DNA of 64,000 nt from Sphaerotilus mobilis (GCF_004216565.1 NZ_SGWV01000007.1:496001-560000); one strand, 5' to 3'; shown: positions 35,691 through 45,157, counted from the first letter of the stretch. Notes: generated by a model not told the origin, from the letters alone. Numbers and translations are program-made.

Positions 35691-36734
35691 TCACTGGAAC
35701 TGCGCGAGGAAACGCAGGTCGCCCTCGAAGAACAGGCGCAGGTCGTTGACGCCGTAGCGCAGCATGGTCAGGCGGTCCGGCCCCATGCCAAAGGCGAAGC
35801 CGATGTAGCGCTCCGGGTCGAGGCCGAAGTTGCGCACCACGTTCGGATGGACCTGGCCGGAGCCGGCGACCTCGAGCCAGCGCCCCTTGAGCGGGCCGCT
35901 TGAGAAGGCGATGTCGACCTCGGCGGACGGCTCCGTGAAGGGGAAGAAAGACGGCCGGAAGCGCAGCTCGAGGTCGTCGGTCTCGAAGAAGGTGCGGAAA
36001 AAATCGGTGAAGACGGACTTGAGGTCCTTGAACGACACGTTCTCGCCGATCCACAGGCCTTCGCACTGGTGGAACATCGGCGAGTGGGTCGCGTCGCTGT
36101 CGACCCGGTAGGTGCGGCCCGGCGCGATCACGCGGATCTCGGGCATCGGGTCGGCGCCGGCATGGCGGGCGGCATGCTGACGCGAGTAGCGCACCTGCAT
36201 CGGCGAGGTGTGCGGGCGCAGACACAGCGGGCGGCCGGCCTCGTCGTTCATGTCGACGTAGAAGGTGTCCTGCATGGAACGCGCCGGATGGTTCTCCGGG
36301 TTGTTCAGCGCGGTGAAGCTGTGCCAGTCGGTCTCGATCTCCGGACCGTCGGCGACGTCGAAGCCCATCGACGCGAAGATCTGCTCGATGCGCTCCATCG
36401 TGCGCGAGACCGGGTGCAGACCGCCACCGCCACGCTGACGACCGGGCAAGCTGACGTCGAGCGACTCGGCCTTGAGCTGGGCCTGCATCTCGGCGTCGGC
36501 AAGCGCCTGGCGACGCGCGGTCAGCGCGGCCTCGATGCGCTGCTTGGTCTCGTTGATGGCGGCGCCGCGGGTCTTTTTCTCCTCGGGCGACAGGGCGGAC
36601 ATGCCCTTGAGCAGTTCGGTCACACGACCGGTCTTGCCGAGGAAGCGGGCCTTGGCGTCTTCGAGTTGGGCCGGCGTGCCGGCGGCGGCGAAATCCGCCT
36701 CGGCGGCCTGGACCAGGGTATCGAGATCGTTCAT
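35691..36734 (-). CDS. pheS: Phenylalanine-tRNA ligase alpha subunit
   Basis: A 347-residue class II synthetase. The N-terminal coiled-coil arm (about 1-95) is followed by the catalytic core with motif 2 ([23 protein letters not shown]) and motif 3 ([17 protein letters not shown]). The start [11 protein letters not shown] at 36734 was preferred over a 19-codon extension. A strong terminator sits 54 bp upstream, so it needs read-through or its own promoter. Confidence 0.96.
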   Translation of the reverse strand: MNDLDTLVQAAEADFAAAGTPAQLEDAKARFLGKTGRVTELLKGMSALSPEEKKTRGAAINETKQRIEAALTARRQALADAEMQAQLKAESLDVSLPGRQRGGGGLHPVSRTMERIEQIFASMGFDVADGPEIETDWHSFTALNNPENHPARSMQDTFYVDMNDEAGRPLCLRPHTSPMQVRYSRQHAARHAGADPMPEIRVIAPGRTYRVDSDATHSPMFHQCEGLWIGENVSFKDLKSVFTDFFRTFFETDDLELRFRPSFFPFTEPSAEVDIAFSSGPLKGRWLEVAGSGQVHPNVVRNFGLDPERYIGFAFGMGPDRLTMLRYGVNDLRLFFEGDLRFLAQFQ

Positions 36735-36787
36735 CACGGACAGGTCAGCTGGATGGGTCTTGTGGCAACCACCACACGGCGGCAGAC

Positions 36788-36817
36788 ACAAAAAAGGCCG
36801 AACACAGGGTCGGCCTT
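36788..36817 (-). terminator. Intrinsic terminator between rplT and pheS
   Basis: On the minus strand AAGGCCGA and TCGGCCTT form an 8-bp stem with an 8-base loop, followed by a run of T. It should end the infC-rpmI-rplT message or limit read-through into pheST. No Phe-rich leader peptide was found between it and rplT. Confidence 0.9.
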
Positions 36818-36866
36818 GGGGTGCGAGGCACGTGACACCGGACGGGCCGGCGTCACGCTGTCAGGC

Positions 36867-37223
36867 TCAGGCGAGCTGGGCCTTCACCTTGTCGACGATG
36901 CTGCTGAAAGCAGCCGGATCGTGGATGGCCATGTCCGACAGGACCTTGCGGTCGATGCCGATCTGCGCCTTCTTCAGACCCGCCATGAAGCGGCTGTAGG
37001 TCAGGCCCAGGGCACGGCTGGCGGCGTTGATGCGCGCGATCCAGAGGCGGCGGAATTCACGCTTCTTGGCGCGGCGGTCACGGTAGGCGTACTGGCCCGC
37101 CTTCATCACCGCCTGTTTGGCGATGCGATAGACGTTCTTCCGACGACCGCGATAGCCCTTGGCCAGGGCGAGGACCTTCTTGTGACGAGCGCGGGCGGTA
37201 ACACCACGTTTGACGCGAGGCAT
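36867..37223 (-). CDS. rplT: 50S ribosomal protein L20
   Basis: A 118-residue, highly basic protein with the canonical L20 sequence ([45 protein letters not shown]). AAGGAG precedes the start. It binds 23S rRNA early in 50S assembly. In E. coli L20 also represses rpmI-rplT translation; no such site was examined here. Confidence 0.97.
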   Translation of the reverse strand: MPRVKRGVTARARHKKVLALAKGYRGRRKNVYRIAKQAVMKAGQYAYRDRRAKKREFRRLWIARINAASRALGLTYSRFMAGLKKAQIGIDRKVLSDMAIHDPAAFSSIVDKVKAQLA

Positions 37224-37250
37224 GTGTTGACTCCTTCAGTGCGTGGTGGA

Positions 37251-37454
37251 TTACAGACCGGCAAACGGCAGCATCTGCGCCATGTGACCCATGTTGGTCT
37301 CATGAACGCTGACGGTCCCGCGCAGGTGGCGCTTGTTCTTGGTGGTCTTCTTGGTCAGGATGTGGCGCTTGAACGCCTGACCGCGCTTGACGGTGCCACC
37401 CGGACGAACGCGAAAACGCTTCTTCGCGCTGCTCTTGGTCTTCATCTTGGGCAT
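37251..37454 (-). CDS. rpmI: 50S ribosomal protein L35
   Basis: A 67-residue basic protein starting [20 protein letters not shown], the family's normal beginning and length, with AAGGAG upstream. The 38-residue upstream frame is not part of the protein. It lies between infC and rplT in the usual order. Confidence 0.97.
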   Translation of the reverse strand: MPKMKTKSSAKKRFRVRPGGTVKRGQAFKRHILTKKTTKNKRHLRGTVSVHETNMGHMAQMLPFAGL

Positions 37455-37580
37455 GACTGCTCCTTCTGAGTTGTTCCCGTGAGGCGCCGTGAAACTTCTC
37501 CACGGTCTTGGTGGCCTACGGGCACTGGGACGCTGCGGCGACCAAACCGCAACGACCTCATCCTTCAAAACCTCGAACGC

Positions 37581-38129
37581 TTACTTCTTCCTCTTGGGTG
37601 CCAGCACCATGATCATCTGGCGGCCTTCGAGCTTGGGCATGTTCTCAACCAGGCTGACATCGGTCAGCTCGTCGCGGATACGCTCAAGCAGGCGCATGCC
37701 GATGTCCTGGTGCGTGATCTCGCGACCCCGGAAACGCAGCGTGACCTTGCCCTTGTCGCCCTCTTCGAGGAAGCGGCGCAGGTTGCGCATCTTGATCTGG
37801 TAGTCGCCCTCGTCCGTACCGGGACGGAACTTGACTTCTTTGATGTCGATGACGTGCTGCTTCGCCTTGGCCTCGGCCGCTTTCTTCTGCTCTTGGTACT
37901 TGAACTTGCCGTAGTCCATCAAACGACAGACCGGCGGGTTCGCAGTGGCGGCAATCTCGACCAGATCAACATCGGCCTCAGCCGACAGTCGCAAGGCTTC
38001 CTGGATGCTGACGATGCCCATGGGCTCGTTCTCAGGTCCGTTCAGACGGACCTCCAGGGCAGTGATCTCGCGGTTCAGCCGATGCTTGCGCTCGACGTTG
38101 GGCATCCGGCGGTCAAGAAAAGTAGCGAT
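37581..38129 (-). CDS. infC: Translation initiation factor IF-3, probable ATC start
   Basis: A 182-residue protein if translation begins at ATC 38129, the codon placed eight bases after AGGA (AAGGAAA). The ATG at 38105, eight codons in, has no ribosome-binding site. Rare start codons (ATT, ATC) are the rule for infC because IF-3 rejects them and so represses its own synthesis. The N-terminal domain has [11 protein letters not shown] and [22 protein letters not shown]; the C-terminal domain has [19 protein letters not shown]. It is followed by rpmI and rplT. Confidence 0.93.
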   Translation of the reverse strand: MATFLDRRMPNVERKHRLNREITALEVRLNGPENEPMGIVSIQEALRLSAEADVDLVEIAATANPPVCRLMDYGKFKYQEQKKAAEAKAKQHVIDIKEVKFRPGTDEGDYQIKMRNLRRFLEEGDKGKVTLRFRGREITHQDIGMRLLERIRDELTDVSLVENMPKLEGRQMIMVLAPKRKK

Positions 38130-38202
38130 GGTTCGTTTCCTTCGGGGCTTGCGCCCAAATTGATGAATGCGCCGTCAACCAAGCCGATGGCCCGACCCGG
38201 TG

Positions 38203-40122
38203 TCACTGCTCCGGGTTGAGTTCGGCCGAGATCTTCTGGGAGAAGGCCGCCAGGGCCATCACACCGAGGTCCTGGTTGCCTCTGGCGCGCACTGCAACGG
38301 TGCCTGCTTCCCTCTCCTTGTCACCGACAACGATCAGGTAAGGCACCTTTTGCAAGGAATGCTCGCGGATTTTATACGTGATCTTTTCGTTGCGCAGGTC
38401 CAGCGTGACCCTAAGCCCTTGTTTCTGCAGCGTTCTGGCCACTTCCCGGGCGTAATCGGCCTGGCCGTCGGTGATGTTCATGACGCTGACCTGCACCGGC
38501 GACAGCCAAGTGGGCAGTGCGCCAGCGTGCTGTTCGATCAGGATGCCAATGAATCGCTCGAGGCTGCCAACGATCGCGCGGTGCAACATGATCGGCCGAT
38601 GGCGGGCGCCGTCCTCGCCGACAAACTCGGCATCGAGCCGCTCCGGCAGGTTGGGATCGACCTGGATCGTGCCGCACTGCCAGGGCCGGCCCAGCGCGTC
38701 CTTTAGCGTGTATTCGATCTTCGGACCATAGAAGGCGCCCTCGCCGGGCAGGTACTCGAAGTCACAGCCCGAAGCCTTCAGGCCTTCAGCCAGCGCGTGT
38801 TCGGCGCGGTCCCAGCTTTCCTCGCTGCCGATGCGCTTATCCGGCCGGGTCGAGAGCTTGTAGATGATGTCGGTGAAGCCGAAGTCGCGGTAGACCTTCT
38901 GCAGCAGCGTCGTGAAGGCCACCACCTCGGCCTGGATCTGGTCCTCGGTGCAGAAGATGTGCCCGTCGTCCTGCGTGAAGGCGCGCACCCGCATGATCCC
39001 GTGCAGGCCGCCGGTCGGCTCGTTGCGGTGGCACTGGCCGAACTCGCCAAAGCGCAGCGGCAGGTCGCGATAGCTCTTGATGCCCTGCTTGTAGATCAGG
39101 ATGTGGCCGGGGCAGTTCATCGGCTTGAGCGCGTAGTCGCGCTTCTCCGACTCGGTCACGAACATGTTCTCGCGGTACTTGTCCCAGTGGCCGGTCTTCT
39201 CCCACAGGCCCTGGTCAAGGATCTGCGGGCCCTTGACCTCCAGGTAGCCGTTGTCGCGGTAGACACGGCGCATGTACTGCTCGACCTCCTGCCACAGGGT
39301 CCAGCCCTTGGGGTGCCAGAACACGGTGCCGGGCGAGTGCTCGTCGATGTGGAACAGGTCCAGTTCGCGGCCGAGCTTGCGGTGATCGCGCTTCTCGGCC
39401 TCTTCGAGCATCGTCAGGTACTTCTGCAGGTCGTCCTTGCTGGCCCAGGCGGTGCCGTAGACACGTTGCAGCATCTCGTTGCGGTGGTCGCCGCGCCAGT
39501 AGGCGCCCGCCACCTTCATCAGCTTGAAGAACTTCAGCTTGCCGGTGCTGGGCACGTGGGGGCCGCGACACAGATCGGTGAAGCTGCCCTCGCTGTAGAG
39601 CGAGACGTCCTCGCCGGCGGGGATGCTGGCGATGATCTCGGCCTTGTAGGCCTCACCGATGGACTTGAAGTAGGCCACGGCCTCGTCGCGCGGCAGCACG
39701 CGGCGGGTGACGGGCTCGTCCTTGGCGGCCAGCTCGCTCATCTTCTTCTCGATGGCGGCCAGGTCATCCGGCGTGAACGGGCGCTTGTAGGAGAAGTCGT
39801 AGTAGAAGCCGTGCTCGATGGTCGGTCCGATCGTGACCTGCGCTTCGGGGAACAACGTCTTGACCGCATAGGCCAGCAGGTGGGCGGTCGAATGGCGGAT
39901 CAGCTCCAGCCCGTCGGCGTCCTTGGCGGTGACGATGGCAAGCGCCACATCTGCCTCAATGCGGTGACTCAGGTCGACCAGGCGGGCGGACTCGCCGCTG
40001 CCGATGCGACCGCCGAGGGCGGCCTTGGCCAGGCCGGCGCCGATGGACGCGGCCACCTCGGCCACCGTCACCGGGCCTTCGAATTCGCGGCGCGAGCCGT
40101 CGGGCAATTGGATAGCGACCAT
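38203..40122 (-). CDS. thrS: Threonine-tRNA ligase
   Basis: A 639-residue protein of normal length. TGS domain (about 1-62), editing domain with [11 protein letters not shown] and [12 protein letters not shown], class II core with zinc-site [14 protein letters not shown], motif 2 ([15 protein letters not shown]) and the C-terminal anticodon-binding domain ([22 protein letters not shown]) are all present. GGAG lies about nine bases before the ATG. The leader holds a terminator hairpin and a short Thr-containing open frame, which suggests attenuation by charged tRNA-Thr level. Confidence 0.97.
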   Translation of the reverse strand: MVAIQLPDGSRREFEGPVTVAEVAASIGAGLAKAALGGRIGSGESARLVDLSHRIEADVALAIVTAKDADGLELIRHSTAHLLAYAVKTLFPEAQVTIGPTIEHGFYYDFSYKRPFTPDDLAAIEKKMSELAAKDEPVTRRVLPRDEAVAYFKSIGEAYKAEIIASIPAGEDVSLYSEGSFTDLCRGPHVPSTGKLKFFKLMKVAGAYWRGDHRNEMLQRVYGTAWASKDDLQKYLTMLEEAEKRDHRKLGRELDLFHIDEHSPGTVFWHPKGWTLWQEVEQYMRRVYRDNGYLEVKGPQILDQGLWEKTGHWDKYRENMFVTESEKRDYALKPMNCPGHILIYKQGIKSYRDLPLRFGEFGQCHRNEPTGGLHGIMRVRAFTQDDGHIFCTEDQIQAEVVAFTTLLQKVYRDFGFTDIIYKLSTRPDKRIGSEESWDRAEHALAEGLKASGCDFEYLPGEGAFYGPKIEYTLKDALGRPWQCGTIQVDPNLPERLDAEFVGEDGARHRPIMLHRAIVGSLERFIGILIEQHAGALPTWLSPVQVSVMNITDGQADYAREVARTLQKQGLRVTLDLRNEKITYKIREHSLQKVPYLIVVGDKEREAGTVAVRARGNQDLGVMALAAFSQKISAELNPEQ

Positions 40123-40145
40123 CTGCAGAACTCCGTGGGGGACAA

Positions 40146-40172
40146 GAAAAAAGCGCGGGGTCGCCGCGCTTT
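40146..40172 (-). terminator. Attenuator-type terminator in the thrS leader
   Basis: On the minus strand AAAGCGCGG and CCGCGCTTT form a 9-bp stem with a 5-base loop, followed directly by further T residues. It lies only 24 bp upstream of the thrS start and well downstream of the separate aceA terminator, so it is placed to act on thrS itself. Confidence 0.8.
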
Positions 40173-40205
40173 CTCGAGGGGGAGAGGGGATGGCGAACGG
40201 CGACC
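40159..40205 (-). promoter_or_regulatory. Candidate antiterminator of the thrS leader
   Basis: GGTCGCCG (40205-40198, minus strand) is perfectly complementary over 8 bases to CGGCGACC (40166-40159), which forms the loop and the top of the terminator stem. Pairing would open three stem base pairs and block the terminator loop. Confidence 0.5.
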
Positions 40206-40210
40206 GGCGA

Positions 40211-40258
40211 TCAGGCCCGGTTGGGGCCGGTGTTCGACGTTCGCGGTGTCATAACCAT
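40211..40258 (-). CDS. Candidate thrS leader peptide, [15 protein letters not shown]
   Basis: A 15-codon open frame with AAAGG five bases before its ATG. Three of 15 codons are Thr (ACA, ACG, ACC). The stop at 40211 lies just before the candidate antiterminator. A short hairpin (GGCCC/GGGCC) overlaps its 3' end and could act as a pause signal. Thr codons plus terminator and antiterminator in front of a Thr synthetase fit ribosome-mediated attenuation. Thr enrichment is moderate, so chance is possible. Confidence 0.45.
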   Translation of the reverse strand: MVMTPRTSNTGPNRA

Positions 40259-40298
40259 GGTGCCTTTCCCCGTTCCTTGTCATGTCCGAAAACCGGCG

Positions 40299-40304
40299 AT
40301 TCTA
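40299..40304 (-). promoter_or_regulatory. Possible -10 element of the thrS promoter
   Basis: TAGAAT on the minus strand lies 40 bp upstream of the leader peptide start. No good -35 element is seen at 17 bp; the call is weak. Confidence 0.25.
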
Positions 40305-40333
40305 AGCAGAAAGCCCAGGGGATCGCCCTGGGC
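40305..40333 (-). terminator. Intrinsic terminator of aceA
   Basis: On the minus strand GCCCAGGG and CCCTGGGC form an 8-bp stem with a 5-base loop followed by TTTCTGCTT. A second perfect 7-bp hairpin (GGCCGCC/GGCGGCC, 40345-40362) lies between it and the aceA stop. Confidence 0.75.
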
Positions 40334-40396
40334 CTGGGGTGACGGGCCGCCGGTTGGCGGCCTTCGGTCACAACACGATCACCGCGGTCGCCGCGA

Positions 40397-41713
40397 TCAG
40401 TGGAACTGCTCTTCTTCGGTCGAGCCGGTCAGCGCCTTGACGCTGGACGAGCCGCCCTGGATCACCGTGGTGACATCGTCGAAGTAGCCCGCGCCGACTT
40501 CCTGCTGGTGCGACACGAAGGTGTAGCCCTTTTCGCGCGCGGCGAATTCCTGCTCCTGCACCTGCTCCACATAGTGCTTCATGCCTTCGCCGCGGGCGTA
40601 GGCGTGGGCAAACTGGAAGGTGTTGTACCAGTTGATGTGGATGCCAGCCAGGGTGATGAACTGGTACTTGTAGCCCAGCGCGGACAGGTCTTCCTGGAAG
40701 GCGGCGATCTGCTTGTCGTCGAGGTTCTTCTTCCAGTTGAAGGACGGCGAGCAGTTGTAGCTCAGCAGCTTGCCCGGGCAGGCGGCGTGCACGGCCTGGG
40801 CGAACTCGCGGGCGAAGCCGATGTCGGGCACGCCGGTCTCGCACCACACCAGGTCGGCATAGGGCGCGTAGGCCACGCCGCGGCTGATGGCCTGCTCCAG
40901 GCCGTTCTTGACGCGGTAGAAGCCTTCCTGGGTGCGTTCGCCCGTCAGGAAAGGCTGGTCGTTGGCGTCGTGGTTGCTGGTGATCAGGTTGGCCGCCTCG
41001 GCATCGGTGCGGGCCAGCACGATGGTCGGCACGCCCATGACGTCGGCGGCGAAGCGCGCGGCGATCAGCTTCTCGACCGCCTCATGCGTCGGCACGAGCA
41101 CCTTGCCGCCCATGTGGCCGCACTTCTTGACCGCCGCAAGCTGGTCCTCGAAGTGCACGCCGGCCGCGCCCGAGGCGATCATGTTCTTCATCAGCTCGAA
41201 GGCGTTGAGCACGCCGCCGAAGCCGGCTTCAGCATCCGCCACGATCGGCAGGAAGTAGTCGATGAAGTCCTTGCCGCCCGGCTCGATGCCACGCGACCAC
41301 TGGATCTCGTCGGCGCGCTTGAAGGTGTTGTTGATGCGGCGGACCATCGTCGGCACCGAGTCGTACGCATAGAGCGACTGGTCGGGGTACATGGTCTCGG
41401 AGGTGTTGCCGTCGGCCGCGACCTGCCAGCCCGACAGGTAGACCGCTTCCAGGCCAGCCTTGGCCTGCTGCATCGCCTGGCCGGCGGTGATCGCGCCGAA
41501 GGCGTTGACGTAGCCCTTCTTGGCGCCACCGTTGACGAGGTCCCACAGCTTCTCGGCGCCGCGCTTGGCCAAGGTGTACTCAGGCTGCAGGCTGCCACGC
41601 AGGCGTACCACGTCGGCGGCGCTGTAGCCGCGCTTGACGGTCTTCCAACGGGGGTTCTGCTCCCAGTCGGTGATCAGTGCGTCAATCTGTTGCTGGCGGG
41701 TCGGTTGGCTCAT
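40397..41713 (-). CDS. aceA: Isocitrate lyase
   Basis: A 438-residue protein with the ICL signature and catalytic Cys ([18 protein letters not shown]), a metal-binding [15 protein letters not shown] region and [11 protein letters not shown]. Length and sequence match prokaryotic isocitrate lyase; a methylisocitrate lyase would be shorter. It splits isocitrate into succinate and glyoxylate in the glyoxylate shunt for growth on acetate or fatty acids. GGAG lies seven bases before the ATG. It has its own terminator and is divergent from the agmatinase gene. Confidence 0.96.
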   Translation of the reverse strand: MSQPTRQQQIDALITDWEQNPRWKTVKRGYSAADVVRLRGSLQPEYTLAKRGAEKLWDLVNGGAKKGYVNAFGAITAGQAMQQAKAGLEAVYLSGWQVAADGNTSETMYPDQSLYAYDSVPTMVRRINNTFKRADEIQWSRGIEPGGKDFIDYFLPIVADAEAGFGGVLNAFELMKNMIASGAAGVHFEDQLAAVKKCGHMGGKVLVPTHEAVEKLIAARFAADVMGVPTIVLARTDAEAANLITSNHDANDQPFLTGERTQEGFYRVKNGLEQAISRGVAYAPYADLVWCETGVPDIGFAREFAQAVHAACPGKLLSYNCSPSFNWKKNLDDKQIAAFQEDLSALGYKYQFITLAGIHINWYNTFQFAHAYARGEGMKHYVEQVQEQEFAAREKGYTFVSHQQEVGAGYFDDVTTVIQGGSSSVKALTGSTEEEQFH

Positions 41714-41803
41714 CGGATGCTCCGGTTCAGGTGACGGGAAGATGGAAAAACGGGTGACTCGATGGCTCTCAGCTTAGCGACGACCACCTCGCCTCGGCAA
41801 GAC

Positions 41804-41825
41804 TTATGTCTTATATAAGATATAA
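41804..41825. promoter_or_regulatory. 22-bp near-perfect AT-rich palindrome upstream of aceA
   Basis: The centre TCTTATATAAGA (41809-41820) is perfectly palindromic; four further matching positions on each side follow after one mismatched pair. It lies 90 bp upstream of aceA in an AT-rich island inside GC-rich DNA. It looks like a dimeric-regulator operator (GntR-sized), probably controlling aceA. Confidence 0.65.
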
Positions 41826-41866
41826 ATTAGAACCCAATAAAATCAACAGCTTGCGATCGTTTTTTT

Positions 41867-41940
41867 ACGATGCGGAAGGCATTTTCTCTAGACGGAAGAT
41901 TTTGCGGCGGCGCAGCATGGGTCGTTTTCACGATGCGGAA
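41867..41940. repeat. Direct repeat of an 11-bp element in the aceA/agmatinase intergenic region
   Basis: ACGATGCGGAA occurs at 41867-41877 and 41930-41940, each preceded by a T-rich run, spaced 63 bp (about six helical turns). The rest of the 346-bp intergenic region (41714-42059) has no gene I can support. Confidence 0.55.
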
Positions 41941-42059
41941 CGGGACTTCATCACCGTGAAACCCGGGCGGGTCCTCGGCCCGAAGAGCGCCGCAGGCGGG
42001 CCGCCATCGGCTGTGCGATCCTTTCCGCTGCGCTCCGACTGCACCCACCCGCCGACGCC

Positions 42060-43094
42060 ATGACCAGCTTTGCCTACCTCAGCAACGACACCTTCCTGAA
42101 GGCCCCCTCCGCCGCACCCGCAGGGCAAGCCGACAACCTGTCCGGCGCACGCTACGGCGTTGCCGGCATCGCCTGGGACGGCGCGGTGACCAACCGCCCC
42201 GGCGCGCGCTTCGGACCGCGCGCCATCCGCGTGGCAAGCCACATGCTGTGCGACGGCATCCACCCGCTGTTCGACAACAGCCCGCTGGGCGAGCCCGGCG
42301 TCAGCGGGCCTGACCTGGTCGACCACGGCGACCTGGCGCTGCCCAACACCTCGCTGGCGACGATGCGCGAGGCGCTGGAAGCGCAGGCCGCCGCGTTGAT
42401 CCGCCAGCGCCACATGGCCTGGCTGGGTGGCGACCACTCGGTGACGCTGTCGCTGCTGCGCGCCTACCGGACCTGGCTGGGCCGCCCGCTCGGTCTGCTG
42501 CACTTCGATGCCCATTGCGACACCTGGACCGACCACTTCGGCGAACCCAGCGGCCACGGCACCTGGGTCTACGAGGCAATCCGCGAAGGCCTGGTCGACC
42601 CGGCCGCCTGCGTGCAGGTCGGCATCCGCTCGGCCGGTACGCGTGAAGCCCGCGAGTACGTGCGTGCCTGCGGGGGTGACATCTTCAGCGCCCGCGACCT
42701 GCGCGGGCTGGACGGCGCCGGGCTCTCGCCCGTGCTGGCCGCTATGCGCCAGCGCTGGCATGAGCGCGGCTTGCCGCCGCTCTACCTCAGCCTGGACATC
42801 GACTGCCTCGACCCGGCCTTTGCGCCCGGCACCGGCACGCCCGAGCCCGGCGGCCTGACCAGCAACCAGGTGCTGACGCTGCTGGAGTCACTGGCCGACC
42901 TGCCCTGGGTCGGCATGGACTGCGTCGAAGTGGCCCCCGCCTACGACCATGCCGAGCTGACCAGCCTGGCTGCGGCAACCTTTGTGTGGACCTATCTGTG
43001 CGGGCGCATACATCAAGGGTCGCACCAAGGGTCGCACCCAGCGTCGCACCACGAGCCGCATCACATCGGCGCCACCGGCAACCACCCGGCTTGA
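42060..43094 (+). CDS. speB: Agmatinase/ureohydrolase family protein
   Basis: A 344-residue protein of the arginase fold. Manganese-binding motifs are WLGGDHSVTL, HFDAHCDTW and SLDIDCLDPAFAPGTGTPEPGG. Agmatinase (agmatine to putrescine and urea) is favoured because a putrescine-degradation island follows, but guanidinobutyrase or guanidinopropionase remain possible from sequence alone. The C-terminal 27 residues are a His-rich tail (HQGSHQGSHPASHHEPHH) encoded by imperfect 12-bp repeats, not seen in typical family members. No clear ribosome-binding site. Confidence 0.85.
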   Translation: MTSFAYLSNDTFLKAPSAAPAGQADNLSGARYGVAGIAWDGAVTNRPGARFGPRAIRVASHMLCDGIHPLFDNSPLGEPGVSGPDLVDHGDLALPNTSLATMREALEAQAAALIRQRHMAWLGGDHSVTLSLLRAYRTWLGRPLGLLHFDAHCDTWTDHFGEPSGHGTWVYEAIREGLVDPAACVQVGIRSAGTREAREYVRACGGDIFSARDLRGLDGAGLSPVLAAMRQRWHERGLPPLYLSLDIDCLDPAFAPGTGTPEPGGLTSNQVLTLLESLADLPWVGMDCVEVAPAYDHAELTSLAAATFVWTYLCGRIHQGSHQGSHPASHHEPHHIGATGNHPA

Positions 43095-43160
43095 CGCGGC
43101 GCAAGCCGGCCCCCGCCCGGCTGCGAACAATGGCCGCATCAACGCACCGAGGATGCCGCC

Positions 43161-43700
43161 ATGACCCGCCAGACCCGCCTGCCCCTGCAGACCCTGAACG
43201 CCCGTCTCGTCGAGACCGTGCCGCTGACGCCGCTGGAGGTGCTTGATGACGAACACCGCCAGATGGTCCAGATGCTGGCCCGGCTGGACCGCCTGGTCGA
43301 CGCCGACCTGGACCTGCCCGACGCCGAAATCCGCGCGCTGGCGCATGAGGTCCACACCTTCTTCGGCGAACACGCCCGCCAGCACCACGCGCTCGAAGAG
43401 TTGCATGTCTTCCCCGGCCTGCTCAACAGCGCCGACGAGCGTCTGCGCGAGCAGATCGAACGCCTGGTGCAGGACCACGGCTGGCTCGAACAGAACTGGC
43501 TGGAACTGGCGCCCAATGTGTCGGCCATCGCCGAAGGCATGGTCGGTGGCGACATGGACCTGCTGCGCGAGTCGGTGGCACTCTTCAATGCGCTCTACCA
43601 CGACCACATCCGGGTCGAGGAAACACTGGCCTACCCTGAAGCGCGACGGCGCGAGGCCGAACTCGCTGCGGCCGCTGCCGCGCGCCGTCTGGGCAGCTGA
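43161..43700 (+). CDS. Hemerythrin (HHE cation-binding) domain protein
   Basis: A 179-residue helical protein. Metal-ligand-type histidines and carboxylates are in the expected order: DDEHRQM (His32), HTFFGEHARQHHALEELH, QDHGWLEQNW and YHDHIRVEETLAYPEA. It would bind a diiron centre and sense or store O2, or respond to NO or iron. It sits between agmatinase and the polyamine island in the same orientation, but I see no functional link. GAGG lies before the ATG. Confidence 0.88.
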   Translation: MTRQTRLPLQTLNARLVETVPLTPLEVLDDEHRQMVQMLARLDRLVDADLDLPDAEIRALAHEVHTFFGEHARQHHALEELHVFPGLLNSADERLREQIERLVQDHGWLEQNWLELAPNVSAIAEGMVGGDMDLLRESVALFNALYHDHIRVEETLAYPEARRREAELAAAAAARRLGS

Positions 43701-43790
43701 CTCGAACGGGGCGGCCGGGTCGCCTAGACTGGACGGCGAGGTGCCGACGACGCCGCGCGGTGCGGCCCGTCCAGGCGCCTGGAGCCTCCG

Positions 43791-45119
43791 ATGACCCAGA
43801 ACCCGCACACCGACCTGCCCGCGATGGACGCCTACTGGATGCCGTTCACCGCCAACCGGCAGTTCAAGAAGAACCCTCGCCTGCTGGCCCGCGCCGAGGG
43901 CATGCACTACTGGACGGCGGACGGCCGCCAGATCCTCGACGGCGTCGCCGGCCTGTGGTGCGTCAACGCCGGCCATGCCCGAGCGCGCATCGTCCGCGCG
44001 ATCGCCGAGCAGGCCGCCGAGATGGACTACGCGCCGCCCTTCCAGATGGGCCACCCCAAGGCTTTCGAGCTGGCCGAGCGGGTTGCGGCGCTGGCGCCGG
44101 CGGGGCTCAACCGGGTCTTCTTCACCAACTCGGGCTCCGAGTCGGTCGACACGGCGCTGAAGATCGCGCTCGCCTACCACCGCTCGCGCGGCGAGGCCTC
44201 GCGGACCCGCCTGATCGGCCGTGAGCGCGGCTACCACGGCGTCAACTTCGGTGGCATCTCAGTCGGCGGCATGGTCGCCAACCGCAAGATGTTCGGCAGC
44301 CTGCTGGCCGGCGTCGACCACATCCGCCACACCCACGACCCGGCGCGCAACGCCTTCTCGCGCGGCCAGCCGGCCCACGGCGCCGACCTGGCCGATGACA
44401 TCGAGCGCCTGGTGGCCCTGCATGACGCGTCGACCATCGCGGCGGTGATCGTCGAGCCGGTGGCCGGATCGACCGGTGTGCTGGTGCCGCCGGTGGGCTA
44501 CCTGCAGCGCCTGCGCGAGCTTTGCGACAAGCACGGCATCTTGCTGATCTTCGACGAGGTCATCACCGGCTTCGGCCGCACCGGCGCCCCGTTCGCGGCC
44601 CAGACCTTCGGCGTCACGCCCGACCTGATGACGCTGGCCAAGGGCATCACCAACGGCTGCGTGCCGATGGGCGCGGTGCTGGCCAGCCAGAAGATCCACG
44701 ACACCTTCATGGGCGGTCCCGAGCACGTCATCGAGCTGTTCCACGGCTACACCTACTCGGCCCACCCGCTGGCCTGCGCGGCTGGCATCGCCACACTGGA
44801 CACCTATGCCGACGACGGCCTGCTGACCCGCGCGGCCACGATGCAGTCGACCTTCGTCGACGCGCTGCACACGCTGCGCGAGGCGCCCCATGTGATCGAC
44901 ATCCGCAACATCGGCCTGGTCGGCGGCATCGAGCTGGCGCCGCGTCCGGGCGAACCCGGCAAGCGCGCCTTCGAGGTCTTCCTGAACTGCTTCGAGCAGG
45001 GCGTGCTGATCCGCACCACCGGCGACACGATCGCGCTGTCGCCGCCGCTGATCATCGAGGCGCAGCAGATCGGCCAGATCGTCGAGACCATCGGCGCCGC
45101 GCTGCGCCGCGTGGCCTGA
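43791..45119 (+). CDS. Class III aminotransferase, beta-alanine/omega-amino acid:pyruvate type
   Basis: A 442-residue PLP enzyme with the omega-amino acid:pyruvate transaminase look: MDAYWMPFTANRQFKKNPRL at the N-terminus, LIFDEVITGFGRTG, and the PLP lysine in TLAKGITNG. It may transaminate GABA or beta-alanine, the end products of putrescine or spermidine breakdown, with pyruvate as acceptor. It is first in the polyamine island, GGAG before the ATG, 38 bp before the oxidase gene. Confidence 0.88.
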   Translation: MTQNPHTDLPAMDAYWMPFTANRQFKKNPRLLARAEGMHYWTADGRQILDGVAGLWCVNAGHARARIVRAIAEQAAEMDYAPPFQMGHPKAFELAERVAALAPAGLNRVFFTNSGSESVDTALKIALAYHRSRGEASRTRLIGRERGYHGVNFGGISVGGMVANRKMFGSLLAGVDHIRHTHDPARNAFSRGQPAHGADLADDIERLVALHDASTIAAVIVEPVAGSTGVLVPPVGYLQRLRELCDKHGILLIFDEVITGFGRTGAPFAAQTFGVTPDLMTLAKGITNGCVPMGAVLASQKIHDTFMGGPEHVIELFHGYTYSAHPLACAAGIATLDTYADDGLLTRAATMQSTFVDALHTLREAPHVIDIRNIGLVGGIELAPRPGEPGKRAFEVFLNCFEQGVLIRTTGDTIALSPPLIIEAQQIGQIVETIGAALRRVA

Positions 45120-45157
45120 GGCGCCTCGCCCGCACGAGGCTTGCAAGCATCGACGCC

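Noticed and set aside
36735-36866. A Phe-rich leader peptide for pheST attenuation
   Set aside because: I looked for a short Phe-containing frame between rplT and the terminator on the minus strand and found none.
41806-42063. An 85-codon open frame between aceA and the agmatinase gene
   Set aside because: It covers the regulatory palindrome and AT-rich promoter region, lacks a ribosome-binding site and resembles no protein.
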